DNA of 64,000 nt from the NCBI RefSeq assembly GCF_017873235.1, contig NZ_JAGGJZ010000002.1, positions 62,001 to 126,000 of the forward strand, given 5' to 3'. The stretch is from Clostridium moniliforme (GTDB taxonomy: Bacteria; Bacillota; Clostridia; Clostridiales; Clostridiaceae). The notes under the pieces are model-generated. The model saw only the letters and a program-made list of their open reading frames with translations, made no database searches and was not told where the DNA came from. Made by a program: the position numbers and the translations under genes. Positions 1 to 9,093 of the stretch are shown here, one piece after another. Within the stretch, counting starts at the first letter, position 1, and each line of letters opens with the position of its first letter.

Positions 1-1
1 A

Positions 2-1255
2 TATATAACTATTTTTACATTAGGTTTTCAAGAAGGAATGTATATAAAATATGGAGGTAAGAATTTTAAAGATTTAGATAAGAATTTACTTAAAACAGAA
101 CATTTAGCATATGTAATATTACAAGTTCTATTTGCAAGTCTATTTTTTATTGTTGGAATTTTAATTAATAACCAAATAATAATATTTATGGCAATAACAA
201 TTATTCCATTTAATATGGTTGGCTTTTTTAGAGCTAATTATCAAGCTATAGGGGAATTTAAAAGATACACTAAATTGATATATATACAAACTTTAACCTA
301 TTTAATATTAAATTTACTGTTAGTGTTTATTTTTAAAAGTAATAATTATGTATATTTTTGTTTAGCCACAATAGTTTCCAACATATTAGTTACTATATGT
401 ATTGAATTTAGTGTTTATAAAAATTTTAAGGGTATACGTTGTAAGTATGATAAAAGTATTTTAAAAAACTTTAAGGTAGGCTTTTTTATACTAATGGCTA
501 ATTTATCTGTAATGTTATTTTATGGATTAGATAGATGGTTTATAAAAATATTTTTTACAGTAGAGGACTTTGCATATTATTCTTTTGCTTTATCTATGCT
601 TAATTTAATAAATGTTTTAGTAAATTCAATATCAGTAATTTTTTATAATTATATTTCAAAAAATGAAGTAGAAGAATCAATAAAAAAACTTAAAAATTAT
701 CTAATAATATTAGGGGGTTTTTCAAGCTTTTTATATTTTGGTTTTGCAGCAGTAGTTAATTTAATTATAAAAAAGTATATACCATCATTAAGTATAATAT
801 CAATTTCATTCTCAGCATATCCTTATATGATAGTTATAAATGCTCTATTTGTTAATTTGTACAAGGCTAGAAAGGATGAAAAAAAGTATTTAAAGGTTGT
901 TACAGGTATGCTTATAATTTCATTTATATATAATTTTTTAGCTGTAATTATATCAGATAATCCTATTTTAATAGCTGTTGCTACAACTTTAGGATTTATT
1001 ACTTGGTACTTATATTCAGCAAAAGATTTTAAATATTTAGCTCCTAATAAAAATGAAATAATGTTTTTAGGAATAAATTTAATAGTATTTTTAATTACAT
1101 CACATTTAAAAAATTGGATTATGGGAGGATTTATATATTTATTAGTAATAATAATGACTGTATATTTTTTCTTTAATGATGAATTTAATGAAGTGGCTTA
1201 TATTATTAAATTAAAAGATAAGTTAAAAGAAAATGAATTAAATAAAATAAATTAA
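2..1255 (+). CDS. Wzx-type polysaccharide flippase, 5' end missing
   Basis: Integral membrane protein of the MATE-like oligosaccharidyl-lipid flippase (Wzx) family, expected to move undecaprenyl-linked repeat units across the membrane. The frame is open from base 2 and contains GFQEGMYIKYGG around the first in-frame ATG at 38; that resembles an internal loop of these flippases, not an N-terminus, so the true start very probably lies left of the window. About ten hydrophobic segments separated by short Lys-rich loops are visible, and the protein ends in a polar Lys/Glu/Asn tail. Family members are usually about 450-480 residues, so some 50-70 residues are missing. It is followed after 14 bases by the ATP-grasp gene and is part of the capsule operon. 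The substrate cannot be read from the sequence; context suggests a FucNAc-containing unit. Confidence 0.85.
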   Translation, partial: YITIFTLGFQEGMYIKYGGKNFKDLDKNLLKTEHLAYVILQVLFASLFFIVGILINNQIIIFMAITIIPFNMVGFFRANYQAIGEFKRYTKLIYIQTLTYLILNLLLVFIFKSNNYVYFCLATIVSNILVTICIEFSVYKNFKGIRCKYDKSILKNFKVGFFILMANLSVMLFYGLDRWFIKIFFTVEDFAYYSFALSMLNLINVLVNSISVIFYNYISKNEVEESIKKLKNYLIILGGFSSFLYFGFAAVVNLIIKKYIPSLSIISISFSAYPYMIVINALFVNLYKARKDEKKYLKVVTGMLIISFIYNFLAVIISDNPILIAVATTLGFITWYLYSAKDFKYLAPNKNEIMFLGINLIVFLITSHLKNWIMGGFIYLLVIIMTVYFFFNDEFNEVAYIIKLKDKLKENELNKIN

Positions 1256-1269
1256 TATTGGGGGTATAT

Positions 1270-2226
1270 ATGAATCTTTTAATAACTAGTTCTGGAAGAA
1301 GAACACAATTAATAAAGTATTTTAAAAATGAATTTAAAAGTTTTGGAAATATAGTTGTTACAGATTGTGATGAATTAGCACCAACATTGTATTTAGCTGA
1401 TAAGTATTATGTAACTGAAAAAATAACTAGCAAAAATTATATAAAGAAATTATTAGAAATATGCAAAAAAGAAAAAATAGATGGAATATTATCATTAATA
1501 GATCCAGAACTAAGTTTATTATCAAAAAACAAGAAAGCTTTTGATGAAATAGGGGTTAAGATAATTGGCTCAGATTATGATGTAACAGAACTTTGTTTTG
1601 ATAAATATAAATTTTATAAGTTTTTAAAAGATAATGAATTTAAATGCGCTAAAACCTATAAATCTTTAAGTAAATTTAAAGAAGATTATAGTGATAAAAA
1701 GATAGATTTTCCGGTTTTTGTAAAGCCTAGAAAAGGAAGTGCTAGCTTAGGAATAAATAAAGTCAATGATATGAAGTATTTAGAATTACTATACAAATTA
1801 TATAAAGATACTATAATTCAAGAATTTATAGATGGGGAAGAATATGGAGTAGATTGTTATGTTGATTTAATATCTAATGAAGTAATTTCTATTTTCATAA
1901 AGAAAAAAATAAAAATGAGATCAGGAGAAACTGACAAGGCAGTTTCTATAAAGGATAAAGTTTTATTTGAGAAAATTTCTAAACTAGCAAAAATACTTAA
2001 TTTAAAGGGCGTTTTTGACATAGATGTTTTTAAAACAGATAAGGGATGGATAATATCCGAGATAAACCCAAGGTTTGGAGGTGGATATCCCTTAGCTTAT
2101 GAATGTAATGAAAATTATCCTAAATTTATATTTAATAATATAAAAGGAGAAAAAAATAAATCTAGAATTGGAGAATATGAAGAAAATAAATATATGATAA
2201 AACATGATTTTGTATTAATAAAGTAA
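1270..2226 (+). CDS. ATP-grasp ligase in capsule locus
   Basis: A 318-residue single ATP-grasp protein of the carbamoyl-phosphate synthase large-chain/PylC-like type. The N-terminal Rossmann-like pre-ATP-grasp part (about 1-110) begins MNLLITSSGRR. ATP-binding motifs are VKPRKGS (about 151-157), QEFIDGEEYG (184-193) and the metal-binding SEINPRFGGG (263-272). Such enzymes activate a carboxylate by phosphorylation and join it to an amine. An upstream in-frame TTG at 1258 is less likely as start: the TTGGGGG there is itself the ribosome site for ATG 1270. The gene sits between the flippase and a glycosyltransferase. A role attaching an amino acid or other carboxylate to a capsule sugar is inference; the substrate is unknown. 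Confidence 0.82.
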   Translation: MNLLITSSGRRTQLIKYFKNEFKSFGNIVVTDCDELAPTLYLADKYYVTEKITSKNYIKKLLEICKKEKIDGILSLIDPELSLLSKNKKAFDEIGVKIIGSDYDVTELCFDKYKFYKFLKDNEFKCAKTYKSLSKFKEDYSDKKIDFPVFVKPRKGSASLGINKVNDMKYLELLYKLYKDTIIQEFIDGEEYGVDCYVDLISNEVISIFIKKKIKMRSGETDKAVSIKDKVLFEKISKLAKILNLKGVFDIDVFKTDKGWIISEINPRFGGGYPLAYECNENYPKFIFNNIKGEKNKSRIGEYEENKYMIKHDFVLIK

Positions 2227-2250
2227 AGTTTAAATTAAAAGGATGGAAAT

Positions 2251-3444
2251 ATGAATATTTTATACTTAACAATTTCTAATTTAAATTTAAAAGAAAGAGG
2301 TTTGTATCAAGATTTAATAAATGGATTAAAAGAAAAAGGGCATAATATGACTCTTGTTATGGCAAATGAAGCAAGAGTGCTAAAAAAAACTATTTTTTCA
2401 AGAGAGGATAATATTGATGTTCTTAGAATCAAAGTCGGAAACCTCTTTGGAGCTAATTTTATAAAGAAGGGAATTAATAATATTTTAATAGAAAAAAAGT
2501 TTAAAAAAGGAATTAAAAATTATTTAAAATATAAGAAATTTGACTTAATACTTTATGCAACTCCACCAGTAACTTTTGCAAATGTAATTGAATATTTAAA
2601 AAAACAATATAATTGTAAAACTTATTTAATGCTAAAGGATATATTTCCACAAAATGCAGTTGATATTGGATTATTTAAAGATAAAGGAATTATTCATAAG
2701 TTCTTTAGAAAAAAAGAAAAGAAATTATATAAATTATCAGATTTTATAGGATGTATGTCTAAAAAGAATATAGAGTATTTACTTAAAAATAATAAAGAAA
2801 TAAATGAAAAGAAGGTTGAACTATTTCCAAATACAATAAACATTTCAAATTTGGAAGAAAATATTCCTTTAGGATATAGAAAAAAATATGGAGTTAAAGA
2901 TGATTGCATACTATATGTTTTTGGAGGCAACTTAGGTAAACCTCAAGGATTATCATTTTTAATGAATGGCATAAAGAGCATGGAAAACTATAATAAAGCT
3001 TATTTTTTTATAGTTGGTGATGGAAGTGAAAAGGAAGATGTTAAAAATTTTGCAAACAAAACAAAAAATATTACTTTTATAGATGTATTACCAAAGGAAG
3101 AATATGAAAGCTTAATAAAAGAATGTGATGTTGGGATTTTATCTCTTGATTATAGATTTACAATACCTAATTATCCATCTAGAACATTATCTTATATGGA
3201 TAAGGGAATGCCTATACTTGCTTGTACAGATAAAAATACAGATATTAAAGATTTAATTGAGAAAGAAGCAAAATGTGGTAAGTGGTGTTATTCAAATGAT
3301 ATTGATAATTTTAAAGAATGTATAGAATATTTTTATATAAATAAAGAGCATTTGAAAGATATAGGATTAAATGGACGTATATTTTTAGAAGAAAATTTTA
3401 ACGTAAAAAAATCTATATCTATATTAGAAAATCATTTTAATTAA
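2251..3444 (+). CDS. GT4 glycosyltransferase, WbuB/CapL-like
   Basis: A 397-residue cytoplasmic GT-B fold glycosyltransferase. The N-terminal domain carries LYATPPVTFANVIEYLKK and LKDIFPQNAVDIGLF, segments typical of the WbuB/Cap5L group, whose members transfer N-acetyl-L-fucosamine. The C-terminal GT4 domain (about 200-380) has VFGGNLGKPQGL, FIVGDGSE and the nucleotide-binding stretch around SRTLSYMDKGMPILACTD. The start ATG 2251 follows AAAAGGATGG. capE begins 12 bases downstream, and capE, capF and capG make UDP-L-FucNAc, which supports L-FucNAc as donor. Donor and acceptor remain inferred from family and context. Confidence 0.85.
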   Translation: MNILYLTISNLNLKERGLYQDLINGLKEKGHNMTLVMANEARVLKKTIFSREDNIDVLRIKVGNLFGANFIKKGINNILIEKKFKKGIKNYLKYKKFDLILYATPPVTFANVIEYLKKQYNCKTYLMLKDIFPQNAVDIGLFKDKGIIHKFFRKKEKKLYKLSDFIGCMSKKNIEYLLKNNKEINEKKVELFPNTINISNLEENIPLGYRKKYGVKDDCILYVFGGNLGKPQGLSFLMNGIKSMENYNKAYFFIVGDGSEKEDVKNFANKTKNITFIDVLPKEEYESLIKECDVGILSLDYRFTIPNYPSRTLSYMDKGMPILACTDKNTDIKDLIEKEAKCGKWCYSNDIDNFKECIEYFYINKEHLKDIGLNGRIFLEENFNVKKSISILENHFN

Positions 3445-3456
3445 GGAGAAAAATAT

Positions 3457-4479
3457 ATGTTTGGTGGTAAAACTTTATTAATAACTGGAGGAACTGGTTC
3501 CTTTGGAAATGCAGTATTAGAAAGATTTTTAGATACAGATATAAAAGAGATAAGAATTTTTTCAAGGGATGAAAAAAAACAAGACGATATGAGAAAAAAA
3601 TATAAAAATGATAAAATAAAGTTTTTTATTGGAGATGTAAGAAGTTCTCAGAGTATAAAAAATGCAATATATAATGTAGATTATGTATTCCATGCCGCCG
3701 CACTAAAGCAAGTACCATCTTGTGAATTCTTCCCTATGGAAGCTGTAAAAACAAATATAATAGGAACTGAAAATTTACTTACAGAAGCTATTTTAGAAGG
3801 GGTAAAAAAAGTAGTGTGTCTTTCAACTGATAAGGCAGCATATCCAGTAAATGCAATGGGAACATCTAAGGCAATGATGGAAAAAATATTTATAGCTAAA
3901 TCCAAAACAGTACAAAAAAACAAAACATTAATATGTGGTACAAGATATGGAAATGTTATGTGTTCAAGAGGATCAGTTATTCCTTTATTTATAGAACAAA
4001 TAAAAAGTGGACAGCCGCTTACAGTTACAGATCCTAATATGACAAGGTACATTATGAGTTTAGAAGAGGCTGTTGAACTTGTTATGTTTGCTTTTAAAAA
4101 TGCAGAGCCAGGAGATATAATGGTTCAAAAATCTCCAGCATGTACAGTAGGAGTGTTAGCTAAAGCATTAAAAGAATTATTTAATGTAGATAATGAAATA
4201 AAGGTTATTGGAATAAGACATGGTGAAAAAATGTATGAAACATTATTAACTAAAGAGGAAGCTGCTAATGCAATAGATATGGAAAGTTTTTATAGAATTC
4301 CAGCTGATAAGAGAGATTTAAATTATGATAAATATTTTAATAAAGGTGATAGAAAAATAGGTCTAGTTTCTGAATATAACTCTGATAATACAAATATTCT
4401 TAATGTTCATGAAGTAAAGAAAAAATTACTTACTTTAAATTATATAAAAAAAGAATTGGAAGATTGGAGGAATAAATAA
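3457..4479 (+). CDS. capE: UDP-GlcNAc 4,6-dehydratase/5-epimerase (CapE/FnlA)
   Basis: First enzyme of UDP-N-acetyl-L-fucosamine synthesis: inverting 4,6-dehydratase with 5- and 3-epimerase activity on UDP-GlcNAc, in the cytoplasm. The 340-residue extended SDR has the NAD(P) motif GGTGSFG (11-17) and the atypical MxxxK pair (M134, K138 in NAMGTSK) that CapE enzymes use in place of YxxxK. The C-terminal CapE signature DRKIGLVSEYNSDNT and the -VHEVKKKLL- latch region are present, so length and ends match the family. The start follows AAGGAGAAAAAT. The stop overlaps the capF start by one base (TAATG), indicating translational coupling. Confidence 0.95.
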   Translation: MFGGKTLLITGGTGSFGNAVLERFLDTDIKEIRIFSRDEKKQDDMRKKYKNDKIKFFIGDVRSSQSIKNAIYNVDYVFHAAALKQVPSCEFFPMEAVKTNIIGTENLLTEAILEGVKKVVCLSTDKAAYPVNAMGTSKAMMEKIFIAKSKTVQKNKTLICGTRYGNVMCSRGSVIPLFIEQIKSGQPLTVTDPNMTRYIMSLEEAVELVMFAFKNAEPGDIMVQKSPACTVGVLAKALKELFNVDNEIKVIGIRHGEKMYETLLTKEEAANAIDMESFYRIPADKRDLNYDKYFNKGDRKIGLVSEYNSDNTNILNVHEVKKKLLTLNYIKKELEDWRNK

Positions 4480-5597
4480 TGAAAATTCTTGTTACAGGGG
4501 CAAAAGGGTTTATTGGGAAAAATCTCATTGCCACTTTAAGAGAATTTAATAAGAAGAAATATAAATATGAAATTTTAGAAATTGATAAAGATAATTCAAA
4601 GGAAGAATTGACTACATGCGTTTTAGATTCAGATTTCATTATTCATTTAGCTGGAATTAATAGGCCTAAAAGCGAAGATGAATTTATAGAAGGAAATGTT
4701 AATTTAACAGAGTGTATAGTAAATATTTTAAAGAAGAACAATAAAAACACTAAAATAGTTGTAGCTTCTTCAATACAAGCAAAATTGGATAATCCTTATG
4801 GAAAAAGTAAAAGAATGGCTGAAGAAGTTTTAATAAAATATAGCATGGAAACTGGAGCTAAAATATTTATATTTAGACTTCCTAACGTATTTGGAAAGTG
4901 GTGCAAGCCTAATTATAATTCAGCAATAGCTACCTTTTGTAACAATATAGCTAAGGGTGAGAGTATATGGATATCTGATCCTAATAAAAAAATGACACTT
5001 GTATATATAGATGATGTTGTAAGAAATATTATAAATGTTATTGAAGATAAAAATTCTATTAGTGGATATTTAAATGTTGATGTTGAATATAATTCTAATC
5101 TTTTAGATATAGTTAATTTAATAAAATCATTTAAAGAAAGTAGAAAAAACTTAATGATTCCTAATATGAAAGATGAGTTTACTAAAAAGTTATATAGCAC
5201 TTATCTTAGTTATATTCCAAAAGAAAAATTTTCTTATCCTTTGAAAATGAATATAGATAATAGAGGATCATTTACTGAATTTTTAAAAACAGAGGATAGA
5301 GGACAAATATCAGTAAATATATCTAAGTTTGGAATAACAAAGGGGAATCATTGGCATCATAGTAAAAATGAAAAATTTTTAGTTGTTTCTGGAGAAGGAA
5401 TAATCAAATTTAGAAAGTTTGATAGTGAAGAAATTATAGAATACAGGGTTTCAGGTAAAAAATTAGAAGTTATAGATATTCCAGTTGGATATACCCATAA
5501 CATAATAAATACAGGAAAAAGTGACTTGGTAACTATTATGTGGGCAAATGAAATATTTGATAAAGATAAGCCTGATACTTATTTTTTGGAGGTATAG
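4479..5597 (+). CDS. capF: UDP-2-acetamido-2,6-dideoxy-hexulose reductase, SDR-cupin (CapF/FnlB)
   Basis: Second enzyme of UDP-L-FucNAc synthesis. It has the characteristic two-domain build: an N-terminal SDR (GAKGFIG at 7-13; catalytic Y107 and K111 in YGKSK) of about 240 residues, and a C-terminal cupin with NHWHHSKNEKFLVVSGEG followed by PVGYTHNI, which supply the histidines and glutamate of the metal site. In characterised CapF the cupin epimerises the CapE product at C3 and the SDR reduces C4. The 372 residues match the family. The start overlaps the capE stop by one base. The polymerase gene follows after 9 bases, with its ribosome site GGAGGT inside the capF end. Confidence 0.95.
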   Translation: MKILVTGAKGFIGKNLIATLREFNKKKYKYEILEIDKDNSKEELTTCVLDSDFIIHLAGINRPKSEDEFIEGNVNLTECIVNILKKNNKNTKIVVASSIQAKLDNPYGKSKRMAEEVLIKYSMETGAKIFIFRLPNVFGKWCKPNYNSAIATFCNNIAKGESIWISDPNKKMTLVYIDDVVRNIINVIEDKNSISGYLNVDVEYNSNLLDIVNLIKSFKESRKNLMIPNMKDEFTKKLYSTYLSYIPKEKFSYPLKMNIDNRGSFTEFLKTEDRGQISVNISKFGITKGNHWHHSKNEKFLVVSGEGIIKFRKFDSEEIIEYRVSGKKLEVIDIPVGYTHNIINTGKSDLVTIMWANEIFDKDKPDTYFLEV

Positions 5598-5606
5598 AAT
5601 AAATTT

Positions 5607-6731
5607 ATGATATTTTTAGCTATATTGATTGTTATTGGGTATATAGCTTTTTTTAGTACAATTTACAAGAAAAATAATAAAATAATTTATTTTATATTTG
5701 CATCTATTTTTATTATTTTAAGTATGTTTAGGTATGGAATTGGTACTGATTATATTGCGTATTTAAATTATTACAAGAATAACTCTGTAGGAGTAATTAA
5801 TAGTATAAGATTTGATAATCATATGGATATAGGATATAGAATTTTAATGGGAATAAGTAAGAAACTTGGAATAAGTTTTGAAGGTTTTATAATGATTATT
5901 TCATTTATAATGATAGCTTTAGTAAGTTATATAATAATTAATAATTCAAAAAATAGAATTTTATCTTTATTTGTATTTTATTCTGTATATTATCAAATAT
6001 ACATTAATAGTGCAATAAGACAAGGAATAGCATTAAGTATCTTTATTTATGCATTTTATAAATATTTAAAAAATGGAAACAATAAAAAATATATTATTTC
6101 AATAATATTTGCTGCCTTATTTCACAAATCTATTTTAATAACTTTAATTATAGTTTTGATTAATAGAAAAATAGAATTTTTATTTCAAAAAACAAAATTA
6201 AATATATTTTTTTTATTTATAGCTATAGCTATATTTTTATTTAAGGGTGAGAGATTATTTGTAACTTTATTTAATATAGGTTATAAGACACAAGAAGTAA
6301 ATATATTAGCAATTTTATTAAGGGTAATAATATTAATGTTTATCATATACCTTTATATAAATTCTGAAGAGAATAGTGTGGGAAATTTTGAAAAGCTTCA
6401 AATATACTTAATTTATATAGGATTAATTATATATTTTATTTTTTGCAGAATTAATATTATGTCTAGACTAACAGAGTATTTTTCTATAATTGAAGTAATA
6501 CTTATACCAAATTTATTAACTTATTTAAAAGGAATAAATTTATCTAAAAGAATTATTTGTGTAGCTTTTTATATTGTTATTTGTAGCAGTATATATATAA
6601 AAGATACAAAAAGCTTTTTAGAACAAGGATCATATTTTAGTAAAAATATTTTAGATTATAAATATATAAGTATATTTAATAAAGATGAAATATACCTATA
6701 TAGAAATATGAATATTAATATGGATATATAA
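5607..6731 (+). CDS. EpsG-family O-antigen/capsule polymerase (Wzy)
   Basis: A 374-residue polytopic membrane protein with roughly ten hydrophobic segments. It contains the EpsG-family hallmark FRYGIGTDYIAYLNYY (about residues 42-57), and later the pattern IRQGIALSIFIYAFYKYL and FHKSI typical of the family. It would polymerise flipped repeat units on the outer face of the membrane. Wzy proteins are very divergent, so linkage specificity cannot be told. It lies inside the FucNAc gene set, between capF and capG, and is the only polymerase candidate in the window. Confidence 0.85.
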   Translation: MIFLAILIVIGYIAFFSTIYKKNNKIIYFIFASIFIILSMFRYGIGTDYIAYLNYYKNNSVGVINSIRFDNHMDIGYRILMGISKKLGISFEGFIMIISFIMIALVSYIIINNSKNRILSLFVFYSVYYQIYINSAIRQGIALSIFIYAFYKYLKNGNNKKYIISIIFAALFHKSILITLIIVLINRKIEFLFQKTKLNIFFLFIAIAIFLFKGERLFVTLFNIGYKTQEVNILAILLRVIILMFIIYLYINSEENSVGNFEKLQIYLIYIGLIIYFIFCRINIMSRLTEYFSIIEVILIPNLLTYLKGINLSKRIICVAFYIVICSSIYIKDTKSFLEQGSYFSKNILDYKYISIFNKDEIYLYRNMNINMDI

Positions 6732-6759
6732 TGTTTAAGAAAATAGGGGTAATTTATTT

Positions 6760-7887
6760 ATGAGAAGTTTAAAATTAATGACTATAGTTGGAACTAGACC
6801 AGAGATAATAAGACTTTCGGAAACTATAAAAAAATGTGATGAATATTTTGAGCATATATTAGTTCATACAGGACAAAATTGGGATTATACATTAAATGAT
6901 ATATTTTTTAAAGAATTAGAACTTAGAGAACCAGATTACTATTTAGGAGTTGTAGGTAATAATTTAGGAGAAACTATGGGTAATATTATAACAGCAAGTT
7001 ATAATATTTTAACTAAAGAAAAACCAGATGCATTATTAATACTCGGAGATACCAATAGTTGTTTAAGTGCAATTGCAGCTAAAAGACTTAAAATACCAGT
7101 ATTTCATATGGAAGCTGGAAATAGATGCTTTGATCAAAATGTTCCAGAAGAAATAAATAGAAAAATAGTTGATGTAACAAGTGATGTTAATATGGCTTAT
7201 ACAGAACATGCAAGAAGATATCTTTTATCAGAAGGAATGAGAAAAGAGTATACATTTGTTACAGGTTCACCACTTACAGAAGTATTTAAAAGATATATGA
7301 ATAAAATTGATGAAAGTGATGTGCTTGAAAAACTTAATCTTGAAAAAGGAAAGTTTATATTAGTTAGTGCACATAGAGAAGAAAATATAGATAATGATGA
7401 AAATTTTAAAAATTTAACTGATGCATTAAATACCATTGCTAAAACTTATAATATGCCTGTAATATATTCAACACATCCAAGAAGTTGGAAAAGGATAGAA
7501 GAAAAAGGCATTAAGTTTCATGAAAATATAAGAAAATTAAAGCCATTTGGATTTTATGATTATAATAAACTGCAAAAAGAATCTTTTTGTGTTCTCTCAG
7601 ATTCAGGGTCTCTTGCAGAAGAATCAAATATTATAGGATTTCCAGCAGTATCAATAAGGACAAGTACAGAAAGACCTGAGGCTATTGATAAAGGATCTTT
7701 TATATTAGGTGGAATAAATTCTAACAGTATAATTCAATCCATTGAAGTTATAACAAAAGAAAGGAGTAGTAATGAAGAAATAGTTAAAGTTAATGATTAT
7801 AGTGATTTTAATGTATCCACTAAAGTCGTAAATATTATTCAAGGATACACTCCAATAATAAATAAGTTTTTATGGAGAAAGCAATGA
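6760..7887 (+). CDS. capG: UDP-N-acetylglucosamine 2-epimerase-type enzyme (CapG/FnlC)
   Basis: Third enzyme of UDP-L-FucNAc synthesis: C2 epimerisation of UDP-N-acetyl-L-pneumosamine to UDP-L-FucNAc. The 375-residue protein has a WecB-like fold, with GTRPEIIRLS near the N-terminus, HTGQNWDYTLNDIFF, LILGDTNSCLSA, HMEAGNRCFDQNVPEEINRK and the late SDSGSLAEES and RTSTERPEA motifs. The wording NWDYTLND and GNRCFDQNVPEE separates it from ordinary MnaA epimerases and matches CapG. The stop overlaps the next start (ATGA), so translation is probably coupled. It completes the three-enzyme set with capE and capF. Confidence 0.94.
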   Translation: MRSLKLMTIVGTRPEIIRLSETIKKCDEYFEHILVHTGQNWDYTLNDIFFKELELREPDYYLGVVGNNLGETMGNIITASYNILTKEKPDALLILGDTNSCLSAIAAKRLKIPVFHMEAGNRCFDQNVPEEINRKIVDVTSDVNMAYTEHARRYLLSEGMRKEYTFVTGSPLTEVFKRYMNKIDESDVLEKLNLEKGKFILVSAHREENIDNDENFKNLTDALNTIAKTYNMPVIYSTHPRSWKRIEEKGIKFHENIRKLKPFGFYDYNKLQKESFCVLSDSGSLAEESNIIGFPAVSIRTSTERPEAIDKGSFILGGINSNSIIQSIEVITKERSSNEEIVKVNDYSDFNVSTKVVNIIQGYTPIINKFLWRKQ

Positions 7888-8936
7888 GAATTTTAGTAAA
7901 TGATATAGCAGCAAGTACTGGTGGGGCATTGACAATATTAAAGGAATTTTACGAGTATGTAAAAGAAAATGATATAGAAAATGAATGGATCTTTTTAATT
8001 GGTGATGACTATTTAAAAGATACAGAAAAAATAAAAGTAATAGTTAGAAAAGATATTAAAAAATCTTGGCTAAAAAGACTGAAATTTGACTATATATCAG
8101 GAAGAAAGTTAATAAATAATCTTAAGGTAGATAGAGTTATATCTCTTCAAAATACAGCAATATTTGGATTAAAAATCCCTCAAATATTATATATACATCA
8201 ATCTATACCTTTCCAAAAATCTAAAAAATTTTCATTTTTCAAATCAAAAGAAAGAATCCTAGCTATTTATCAATATATAATAGGATGGTTTATAAAAAAA
8301 TCTATTTGTGTATCAGATAAGGTTATAGTTCAAACTAAATGGATGAAAAAAGAAATAGAAAAGTATTCAAATTTAGATAAAACAAAGGTAGTAACTATAT
8401 TACCAGATATTAAAATAAAAGATATTAATGATAGTAAAATTAAAATAAAAGATAATTTATTTTTTTATCCAGCATCAAATGAAATATATAAAAATCATAA
8501 TTGTATATTTAATGCATGTAAAATATTAAATGATAAAGGAATAAATAATTTTAAAGTAATTCTTACTATAAATCCCGAGGAATTAGATAGAAATTCGAGT
8601 AACATATATGCTATGGGAAATTTAAATATAAATAATGTATATGATATATATAAGAAAAGCATATTAATATTTCCATCTTATATAGAAACTGTAGGACTTC
8701 CATTACTTGAAAGTAGAAAAGTGGGAACCATAATACTAGCCTCAGATTGTGAGTTTTCAAAGGAAGTATTATATGGATATAAAAATGTATGCTATTTTGA
8801 TCCATTTAATCCTATGGAATTAGCATATCTTATGGAAAGCTTTATAAAAGAAAAGAAACCATTAGTGCTAGAAAGAGAAGAATTAATAATAAAAAATTCT
8901 GGTTGGAAAATGTGTTTAAAAGAAATAATAGAATAA
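7884..8936 (+). CDS. GT4 glycosyltransferase
   Basis: A 350-residue GT-B glycosyltransferase, second of the capsule locus. The C-terminal domain includes YPASNEIYKNH, a family-4 style ETVGLPLLE (Glu-x7-Glu) motif near residue 270 and the nucleotide-site segment after it. The start is taken as ATG 7884, which overlaps the capG TGA and lies six bases after GGAG; an ATG at 7872 would put the ribosome site inside the coding sequence. It is the last gene of the first capsule transcription unit and is followed by a strong terminator. Sugar and acceptor are unknown. Confidence 0.85.
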   Translation: MRILVNDIAASTGGALTILKEFYEYVKENDIENEWIFLIGDDYLKDTEKIKVIVRKDIKKSWLKRLKFDYISGRKLINNLKVDRVISLQNTAIFGLKIPQILYIHQSIPFQKSKKFSFFKSKERILAIYQYIIGWFIKKSICVSDKVIVQTKWMKKEIEKYSNLDKTKVVTILPDIKIKDINDSKIKIKDNLFFYPASNEIYKNHNCIFNACKILNDKGINNFKVILTINPEELDRNSSNIYAMGNLNINNVYDIYKKSILIFPSYIETVGLPLLESRKVGTIILASDCEFSKEVLYGYKNVCYFDPFNPMELAYLMESFIKEKKPLVLEREELIIKNSGWKMCLKEIIE

Positions 8937-8950
8937 AATTAGAATATTTA

Positions 8951-8983
8951 TAAGTTAGAAATATAGTTTCTAACTTATTTTTT
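8951..8983 (+). terminator. Rho-independent terminator after capsule biosynthesis unit
   Basis: An 11-bp perfect stem (TAAGTTAGAAA pairing with TTTCTAACTTA), a 5-base loop TATAG and a following run of Ts. It closes the unit ending with the GT4 gene and separates it from the Wzz/kinase unit. Confidence 0.88.
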
Positions 8984-9030
8984 ATGAAAATTTATTTAAA
9001 TAAAATTAAAAGTAATTAATCAATTAAAGT

Positions 9031-9060
9031 TTGAATAAATATTATATATCCATATAGAAT
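9031..9060 (+). promoter_or_regulatory. Candidate sigma-A promoter for wzz unit
   Basis: TTGAAT (9031-9036), an 18-base spacer, then TAGAAT (9055-9060), about 34 bases before the GTG start. It follows directly on the terminator at 8951-8983, which makes a separate promoter necessary for the genes downstream. Confidence 0.55.
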
Positions 9061-9093
9061 AATTTAATTAAAAGGGGGGGAGAAAGAATTATA

